Shown here: positions 57,451-64,000 of the stretch, piece by piece | How positions within the stretch are numbered: position 1 is the stretch's first letter | Layout of the letters: each line of letters begins with the position of its first letter | Source of the DNA: Talaromyces rugulosus | Lineage: Eukaryota; Ascomycota; Eurotiomycetes; Eurotiales; Trichocomaceae | Assembly: GCF_013368755.1 (NCBI RefSeq) | Contig: NC_049566.1 | Location: forward strand, 992,001 to 1,056,000 | Direction of reading: 5' to 3' | Length of the DNA stretch: 64,000 bases | The notes under the pieces: model-generated | The model's input: the letters and a program-made list of their open reading frames with translations, nothing else | What the model was told of the DNA's origin: nothing | Database searches by the model: none | Translations under genes and position numbers: made by a program

Positions 57451-59172
57451 ATGGCTTATCACCACACTAGACGCTACTCTTCGTTTTACGAATACGCGGA
57501 AAACAATTACCCGGACCAAGAATTTGACGAATCCTACGATTACGCACGATATTCTACGCGAGACGACAGACCACAACGCAGAGGACCTGAACAAAAGGTG
57601 GCGGAGAAGGGAAAAGAAGAAGAATCGGAGAGCATGAGTTCGTGGCTTCAGCGACAAGCTGGCTCACACAATGTCCAGCTCGCCGCCGCGGCCGTCTTGT
57701 CGGGAGCTGCTGTTGCCGCAGGCATATTCAGCTTCCAGTCTGTCAAACGACGTGAAGCAGTTAAGAATTTAAAGGCATCTATCCCTGGACTCGATGACCG
57801 CCATCACGCAGAAGCCCTCAACGAGTATGGGGTCGCCGACACCTTACAAAAGTTAAGCCCGGAAGATGAACGCAGTGCAGCTCTGGCCCGACGAGCGCAA
57901 GAAGGCGACTACGACGATGATCTCATTTTGGAACAGCTTGCGCGGAATCGTGTCTTTTTGACCCACGACGGCCTTCAAAAGCTTCGATCGTCCTTCATCA
58001 TCATAGTTGGCTGCGGTGGAGTTGGATCGCATGCAACATCGGCCCTGACCCGCTCGGGAGTGTCGAAGATTCGGTTGATAGACTTTGATCAAGTGACCCT
58101 GTCATCGCTGAACAGGCATGCAGTCGCTACACTCGCCGATGTGGGCACGCCCAAAGTCCAGTGCATCCGACGACGATTGGAGCAAGTTGTTCCATGGGTG
58201 CAATTTGACTGCAGAAATGAACTCTTTGGCGCCAACGTTGCCGATAAACTCCTCGCTCCTTGGTCGCTCAATGGCCCCAATGGACAGAAACCCGATTACG
58301 TTATTGACTGTATCGACAACATTGAGTCCAAGGTAGAGCTGCTGCACTATTGCCATAAAAATTCGATTCCTGTTATTTCATCCATGGGCGCCGGGTGCAA
58401 GTCCGACCCAACACGCATCGGGGTTGCCGACATATCTGCCAGTTCAGAGGACCCTCTGTCCCGCAGTACTCGCCAGCGCCTGCGGTTGCTCGGCGTGAGC
58501 ACTGGTATTCCTGTTGTATTCTCCACTGAGAAACCGGGACCTGGAAAGGCATCTTTATTGCCACTTCCTGAAGAGGAATTTGCCAAAGGGAAGGTTGGGG
58601 AGCTTGGTGTTCTGCCTGACTTCCGGGTACGAATCCTTCCAGTTCTGGGTACGATGCCGGCTGTTTTTGGATACACAATCGCAAACCATGTGATTTGCGA
58701 CGTGACCGGGTACCCTATCGACTACAGTCTTGCTGGCAAGGGACGAGACAAGCTTAATGACTCTGTCTATGCCGGTCTGCAAGCTGTAATCAACAAGCTG
58801 GTGAGAGTTGAAGGGGGCACGCATCTTGAGGGAATGCGTATTCCGCTCAGCAAAGACGAAATTGGATATCTGCTAGATGAGGTGTGGCGGGGACGTAGCG
58901 TGGTTAGCGGAATCACGAACAAGCTCGCCCTCATTCCCTGGGAACGACCTGCTCAGGGGTTCGTCATTGACCCCCAATGGGCTCAAGAAGGACAGCGGCT
59001 GGTTGCCCTGGACGTGAAGAAGCTAGTATGTATGACCAAGGAGGAGGCGGCCCGGCATGAAAGGGATGTCCTTCGAGGCGGAAAAAAGGTGGAAGACCTC
59101 TACGACGAGAAGATACTGCAGCTGGTAGAGGCTCGGTTTAAAGAAGCTGAGGTGTATGAGCAATATAGATAA
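57451..59172 (+). CDS. tRNA threonylcarbamoyladenosine dehydratase (TcdA/Tcd-like E1 enzyme)
   Basis: One exon, 573 residues from the ATG at 57451 (the frame opens earlier but without an ATG). The N-terminal 60 residues are charged; a hydrophobic segment about 78-95 (QLAAAAVLSGAAVAAGIF) could anchor the protein in the mitochondrial outer membrane. The ThiF/E1-like core has the nucleotide loop IIVGCGGVGSHATSAL, IRLIDFDQVTLSSLNRHA and DYVIDCIDNIESKVELL, which in yeast Tcd1/Tcd2 and bacterial TcdA activate t6A37 of tRNA with ATP to close the cyclic ct6A ring. The region SSMGAGCKSDPTRI follows. No catalytic Cys of ubiquitin-type E1 enzymes is expected. The long C-terminal extension is common in fungi. 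Confidence 0.87.
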   Translation: MAYHHTRRYSSFYEYAENNYPDQEFDESYDYARYSTRDDRPQRRGPEQKVAEKGKEEESESMSSWLQRQAGSHNVQLAAAAVLSGAAVAAGIFSFQSVKRREAVKNLKASIPGLDDRHHAEALNEYGVADTLQKLSPEDERSAALARRAQEGDYDDDLILEQLARNRVFLTHDGLQKLRSSFIIIVGCGGVGSHATSALTRSGVSKIRLIDFDQVTLSSLNRHAVATLADVGTPKVQCIRRRLEQVVPWVQFDCRNELFGANVADKLLAPWSLNGPNGQKPDYVIDCIDNIESKVELLHYCHKNSIPVISSMGAGCKSDPTRIGVADISASSEDPLSRSTRQRLRLLGVSTGIPVVFSTEKPGPGKASLLPLPEEEFAKGKVGELGVLPDFRVRILPVLGTMPAVFGYTIANHVICDVTGYPIDYSLAGKGRDKLNDSVYAGLQAVINKLVRVEGGTHLEGMRIPLSKDEIGYLLDEVWRGRSVVSGITNKLALIPWERPAQGFVIDPQWAQEGQRLVALDVKKLVCMTKEEAARHERDVLRGGKKVEDLYDEKILQLVEARFKEAEVYEQYR

Positions 59173-59677
59173 GAAGCATTATTGATCGACGAATTACGCG
59201 ATGTAGTTTAGCGTGTCGTTTCGAGCATGGCGCCACCACCGTGTCGATAGCCACCACTTCATGTGCTCTATCTATAAAGATATGCCCGAACAGCTTCATA
59301 TAGAAAAATTTTTGACCAGAGAAAGTTCTGGTCAGAGCGAGGGGTCTTCAAGAGAGAGGGGTAAAAAGAGAAAGAGATGGAGGGTGTGAACGAAGGACGT
59401 TATTATTGCATTTAACCCTAGTGGGCGCTATATCATACATAGACCTCAATAATCCAAACAATTTCTTCCTGGATGAGCTTCGAGGCGAGTAGCGTGCGCG
59501 GAAAGAAAGCAATTTCCTGGTGAAGACATACAGATATTCAGTAGGCTTTGTTGTAGATGGTATACGTTATAATGTGGGGCGCGGCGAGGCGACCGCCATG
59601 AAGCTCTCTGCCCTTCCTTCTCTTGTTCTTGCCCACAGACGTCCAACCCCTGCCACGAAGCCGTTCCAACTCACAAC
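59173..59677. other. Intergenic, edge of degenerate island
   Basis: A 505-bp stretch between the last conserved gene and the first broken family copy. It holds the left copy of a short direct repeat at 59188-59233. No gene is seen. Confidence 0.5.
59188..59233 (+). repeat. Direct repeat, copy A
   Basis: Matches 62142-62187 over 46 nt with 12 differences, all transitions; the first 28 nt differ only by CG versus TA at 59197-59198. It lies 16 nt after the stop of the E1-like gene. Possible remnant of a duplicated segment. Confidence 0.6.
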
Positions 59678-60672
59678 ATGCCTCCAGCCTATTTCACTCG
59701 ATCGAAAGATCCTAGTCCTCCCGACAAGCCTACGCGTCAGCAGCTCTTCAAGGATATTATGGACGAAATCTCAGAAGCCACAGAGTATAAAGAAATTTCC
59801 TATGGTATTGTATCATCAACTGATGGGGAAATACTTTTTCGATTCCCTTGTCGAGAATCCTCTTGCTGAACAACATGGTGTGAGGTATGACACCCCTCTT
59901 ATCGAGATATATCAGAAGATCTTTCTAACTATGATGGAATATGATGCTAGACTGGCCTACTATCAAGTTTTTCGAGTCAGGATAATTCCAACAGAAATCC
60001 ACGACGTCCATCAGCGATGGACGGTCGGTTCTACCACAATCTGGGGCATCAATAGTCTTTTGAACCAACAGGAGGTTCTCTTACTTGCTGAAGGATCTGG
60101 CACTAGTATATTCCCTTCTCATTTTACTGAAGCTTACACACTAATATTACGTTCTAGAGTGTGAAAATTTTACAGAGATCTATGCCGGTTCCTCCATAGA
60201 ACCATATTGGTTTATGCGTCCCGACTCAGCCCAATTCCCCAGAGTTGTGATTGGATCTGGATGGAGCGAATCGCATCCGAACTTAGAGATAAGGATCTCT
60301 AGATGAATGGAAACACGGAAGTCCAAATTGTGATTTTGCTCAAATGGAGTAAACTCAGCCGTGGCAGAGTCAAGGACTCCGCAAAAAAGTGGGAGCGTGG
60401 ACCGGGTGGTGTTATCACCCCCCTACACCAATGGTTAGTAGGCTTTATTTCAAGTCGAACTAAAGTTATTATCAAGATCTTAGCCAATCTTCCCCACGCC
60501 TACGCCCGGTTCTGCCTTGACCGACTTTATCGATATTACAAATGCTCAACTTTTCGGGCAGCAGTTGGTTACCAGCCAAAGTCCAAATACAACTCTCAGA
60601 CTTGAGCTCCAACACCTCCGAGATTTCGCCAGCGAGATCTTAATGCAAAGAATGGGGTTAGTGCCGGCATAG
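59678..60672 (+). pseudogene. Broken copy of a dispersed fungal PD-(D/E)XK-like protein family
   Basis: Starts MPPAYFTRSKDPSPPDKPTR, an N-terminus I associate with multicopy fungal proteins. The frame shifts near 59823-59840, where SYGIVSSTDGEI is followed in another frame by FDSLVENPLAEQHGVRYD. A normal 52-nt intron (60106-60157, with a CTAAT branch-like site) then leads to ENFTEIYAGSS and FPRVVIGSGWSESHP. Just after that there is another frame change and a TAG (60300-60302) where LWMNG would need Trp, then VQIVILLKWSKLS and a last block LRLELQHLRDFASEIL ending at TAG 60670. The core VVI-x-SGWSES / VILLKW looks like a PD-(D/E)XK nuclease fold; the position usually Glu before SGWSES is Gly here. 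Both calls come from memory of the family. Confidence 0.55.
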
Positions 60673-61133
60673 GAGATGGATTCTGTTGGCGTGATACACT
60701 TTCTGTTCTCAGTAATTGTTGCCTGAGTCGTTGCCTAAGTCGTCACCTGAAGTGCGTCGTTGCCTCTCACCAACCATTATGGAGCTATTTTAGATATTCC
60801 ATGAAATGAGATGTACTAACGTCTGCGCGCCTGCCACGATTGACCTCACTTATCCGCCTGGTTTCTTCACTGCACGTCTCGCTTCTGCACGCGGATGCAG
60901 TAGCAACCCCATCGTTACACCCGGGGGGTACACACCTACCCACAACCGTGTGACCACTCTGTCTCCGTGTGTCGGACAGTCCACCTCTCTTCCTACTCCT
61001 ACGGTACTCAACCCCGCCGAAGTTCTAGCTGGAGAAGGGCCGGCCCCCAATAAGCCTCTCATTCCTGACATCCAGATGAGTGGAGCCCCCTGTACAGCTT
61101 GGAGCTGTTTACGATCCACTGTCTGCCCCATAA
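60673..61133. other. Spacer between two broken genes
   Basis: A 461-bp piece. An open frame at 60806-61168 (plus) and one antisense to it are GC-richer than the surroundings but show no domain. It may be decayed sequence of the SNF2-like gene or unrelated filler. Confidence 0.4.
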
Positions 61134-61775
61134 CACTCCTCCCAGCGCCTGGGATTTGCCAAAGCTGATGACCATAATTATCGGCAGCCTAGCACCAGAT
61201 CCAGAAAGCAATGGCTCGACGAACTCAATGGTCTTGAGTCCACAAAACTCAAAAATTCATCAAGAATTAAAGCACTAAGCGTTTTAATCGAGCACATTCA
61301 AAAAAATTGGCCTGATGAGAACATAGTCATATTTAGCTCGTTTTTGCGATTCCTCGACGTCGCATACACCGTTATCAAAACGAATACCGCTTACGGGTAC
61401 CTCCAGTACAATGGTACCATGAGCAGCAAAGAAAAGGAAGCAGTCTGTGAGAGCTTTTTGAAGGCGTCCAAACCAACCATTTTGCTTATCACCAGCGGGG
61501 CTGGTGGTGTTGGTTTGAATCTGCAAAGCGCGTCCATCCTCATCCAAACCGAGGTATGGTGGAACAAAAACACGGAGCGGCAGGCGTATGCGAGAATTTA
61601 TCGCCAAGGACAATCCAAGCAAGTCAAAATCTTTCGCCTACGTGGCCTCAACAGCGCAATCGACAAAACTATTCTGGATTGCCAGAAACGAAAGACGTAT
61701 ACGAATGAAAAAATCATGCGTCTTCTTGTTAGACGCCACGACGATCCCGTCGTCGTCCCAGAATTTACGCCATGA
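61134..61775 (+). pseudogene. SNF2-type helicase, orphan C-terminal lobe
   Basis: A 213-codon stretch stays open from the TAA at 61131 to TGA at 61773 but has no ATG near its start. It holds the second RecA lobe of an SNF2 ATPase: RIKALSVLIEHIQKNWPDEN, VIFSSFLRFLDV, LQYNGTMSSKEKE, the motif V block ITSGAGGVGLNLQSAS and motif VI QAYARIYRQGQ with its arginine fingers. The C-terminus IMRLLVRRHDDP is also coherent. The whole ATP-binding first lobe is missing upstream, where only unrelated short frames lie, so it cannot work as a motor. SNF2-like genes of this type are often found as decayed copies in fungal accessory DNA. Confidence 0.7.
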
Positions 61776-63322
61776 GGCGCCTTATAGCTCTATTGCTCAT
61801 TTCCATTATATTTGAACTTTTTTGCGGCTATTTTGTTATTATCCTAGTTATTATCAATCGATTCTAGTTATGCCTACTTATACTCTGGTTCTATCTCTTA
61901 TTTTCGTAGGCATACTAGTACTAATGTATTTCTATTTCAAATCAAACTAATGCTAATATCAAGGTTTTAGAAAATTTTTCCAGCGCCCGCGCCCAATCCT
62001 ACCTTGATTGACAGCGTCGCTATTACAAAAAACCAACCTTTTGGCCAGCAAACGATCAAATTTCGAGCCAAAAGCCACACACAGCCGTGGTCTTTTCGTC
62101 GGCACCTACCTTTACAGTGTTGCTCCGTAGTCTGCAGTGTTGACGAATTATACGATGTAGTTTAGCGTGCTATTTTAGATATAGTGCTGTGACATTACAG
62201 CCGTATTAATAACAACAGCCCTTTGCTCATCTCTGTTGCCCATGTATACTTACATCATTAATAACTAGACAAGTATTCAATGTATAGATTAATAAGCAGT
62301 CTATATCTTATTTTTCAATTAGATTATATCCAATACACTTGTAAATCTCAAAGATTTTAAATTAACAAGCCCACATTTAAACTATCTGGAAATTTGCGGT
62401 CCTCTTTACAACTTAGACAATATAGACATATCCACATTATCATTGGAATTCAGGGGTAGCTTGGACATATGAACCTAGAAACTCGGCATTAGGTAACCTG
62501 TCAAGGTATGTTCAAAAGATACATGCCTCAGTGCAACATATCACCACAATTGTCATAACAAGAACTGTCTTTTCCGAGTTCGTATTCAGCTAAGTATATT
62601 AAATAGGGATAGTTTAAGTCCGATGGTTAAAGCGGCTTGTATCTCTACGATCTATAACAGTGCTATATAGTAGACCACTATATGGTGACCTGGTTAGAAC
62701 CTGGAGATAAGTTTGATGTTCCCTAATTCACTAGGGAACGTATGGACGGTTTAGATGGCATATTCTGATTGAGTAGATCTATAAAAGCTTGCTCTATTTA
62801 CTTTATATTTTCTCTTCTGTCGCAGTAAAGCAATTAAAGCAAGGATCATGTAAATATGATTAGATTAAAAGAGTCTGAATTGAAAGAAATCCTCTGAATC
62901 GGTCTAAATAGGGGGAAGTCTATGGAAAACCCAATAATTTACATCCGAGGCATTTACTTCTGGAATATCTTCGTACAAAGCTCTAGCACTTTATAAGACA
63001 CCTTCTTCAAGAAGATCCCTGTGCGTATAACACAGAGATCATCCACCTTTGTGCCCAGCTTTGGGCAGAGTGGTCCTTAGGGTATTTTGTTGTGCTGTGT
63101 TGTCTTTCTCTCGACTTCTACGCTTCGACCTGTCTGTTTGCAGACTGCCTTCGAACATTATCCCCGCTTCACTAAGAATACGCAGATCAGAAGGCTCCTA
63201 TGAGCGTATAACGTTATCGTTTCGGATGTCCAATTAGACTTTTTTTCAAAGCTTTTGATATGTCAATATTGGAGAAGACCCAACGAGCTTGCTCCGGGGA
63301 TGCTGGCCGTACGCTCCCGGGG
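61776..63322. other. AT-rich gene-free stretch
   Basis: About 1.55 kb of AT-rich DNA with no open frame of note. It contains the right copy of the direct repeat (62142-62187). The base composition and lack of frames suit repeat-derived, mutated DNA; no terminal repeats or target-site duplication could be seen. Confidence 0.5.
62142..62187 (+). repeat. Direct repeat, copy B
   Basis: Partner of 59188-59233. Ten of the twelve differences are C-to-T or G-to-A relative to copy A, the direction expected from repeat-induced point mutation acting on copy B. Confidence 0.6.
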
Positions 63323-64000
63323 TCAAATCAGGTCGTATCCCCATGGTTGATTCTCAGAGTCAAAACGTTTCGCCCGTTGGCGTCCTTGCTGCGCCATAGG
63401 GCGTGACTTCTCCATATGACGTTGCTTCTCTGTAGGCTTCTTGGAATCGGGCATTTCGTTGACATTCGTGTGTAGTAGTGAGAGGCGGCTCACTGCAAGA
63501 AGGTCTTCAAGGTTGGAGCTTCCGTCCGAGGCAAGCCCGCCACAATCTTCGAAATCTTTCAGGACCTTGTCGATAATCTCCGCCTGGCCACTCATATGCA
63601 GAAAGTTTCCAATACAAGCGTGATTTTGAGAAGCGCGGGATCTGGAAGTTCCCAATTTCCTTTGTGAACTCTGAATCTGACAAGCCGATTTCTGGGTAAA
63701 TTTTGTATCGCATCTGTGACGGCGTCTGGAAAGGTCTTGATACAATATTGGTGAGCAACCCCAGTTGCTTCAAAAATGACTCTAAATTGTCCGAATTCCT
63801 TGTGAAGCATCATGCTTAGCATTAGGACGTTCTTCTCCGAATTGATTTGTTCTGAGGTAAAGGACAACCGGCGAAGAACCGGAAAGAAGCGCCTTAGGTT
63901 AACCCAAATCTTTGCATGTCTATCCATTGCCTCGCCGTCATTTGGCTGAAAGGATCCAAGTGCAAATGGAATAATATGGGCCGCTTCAAGATAAGTCGTG
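63323..64000 (-). pseudogene. HNH endonuclease-domain protein, partial and frameshifted
   Basis: The gene enters from the right edge. The first visible block, EAAHIIPFALGSF, followed by AMDRHAKIWVNLRRFFP, is the fungal HNH_2 domain with its metal-binding His. The frame then runs through NVLMLSMMLHKEFGQFRVIF and LVRFRVHKGNWELPDPALL. At an A run (63624-63627 on the plus strand as T) the conserved continuation IGNFLHMSGQAE shifts by one frame, so one base seems lost there or misread. The last part DGSSNLEDLLAVSRLSLL and a basic tail end at TGA 63323. Such HNH proteins are a dispersed, variable family in fungi with no proven role. If the shift is a sequencing error the gene may be intact. Confidence 0.65.

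Noticed and set aside
60806..61168. A 120-codon frame between two pseudogenes
   Set aside because: No recognisable domain, an equally long antisense frame, and position within decayed sequence.
62630..62710. A possible tRNA-like stretch
   Set aside because: It lacks a T-arm GTTCGA-type box and no cloverleaf could be formed.
1..64000. CRISPR arrays, bacterial operons or ribosome binding sites
   Set aside because: The sequence is eukaryotic nuclear DNA; no regularly spaced repeats were seen.

Overview
The window is nuclear DNA of a filamentous ascomycete (Pezizomycotina), most likely Eurotiales of the Aspergillus/Penicillium/Talaromyces kind. The clues are short introns (mostly 41-93 nt) with GTATGT/GTGAGT-type donors, AT-rich spacers, and proteins that read like Aspergillus SskA, AspA, Rom2, Hsv2 and CysA. 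The species call is an inference. Exon limits below were read by hand: donor, acceptor, reading phase and protein continuity were all required to agree.

Layout. 1-245: C-terminus of a bHLH factor. 1185-2504: an intronless TULIP/P47-like gene in a gene-poor stretch. 4450-13962: stress block with the HOG response regulator sskA, a divergent MFS exporter/GST pair, a PQ-loop membrane protein and the osmosensor sho1. 16040-19711: RO10-like dynactin protein and a UBA/UIM protein. 20265-25657: a possible small secreted cysteine-rich protein, a mitochondrial-type acyl-CoA synthetase and a HAL4/SAT4-type kinase. 27071-32696: a small barrel-like protein, a GFA-family enzyme, a CCDC97-like protein, a membrane-anchored spermidine-synthase-like protein and a tyrosine phosphatase. 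33327-50895: dynein light intermediate chain, splicing factor Ist3, PROPPIN Hsv2, septin AspA, Rho1 exchange factor Rom2, V-ATPase subunit c, a second PKA catalytic subunit and the mannosyltransferase Och1 (to 52027). 54441-59172: serine O-acetyltransferase CysA and a TcdA-type E1-like enzyme.

From about 59.2 kb to the end the character changes. There are broken copies of dispersed families (a PD-(D/E)XK-like protein, an SNF2 helicase C-lobe, a frameshifted HNH protein) in AT-rich DNA, plus a short direct repeat whose two copies differ only by transitions. This looks like an old, mutated accessory or repeat island next to conserved genes.

How the genes relate. Ssk1 and Sho1 are the heads of the two input branches of the HOG osmostress pathway and lie within 10 kb. 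Rom2, AspA, Och1 and the septin/dynein/RO10 genes all serve polarized growth and the cell wall. The MFS and GST genes share one 401-bp promoter and look like a detoxification pair. No tRNA, rRNA, CRISPR array or intact transposon was found.
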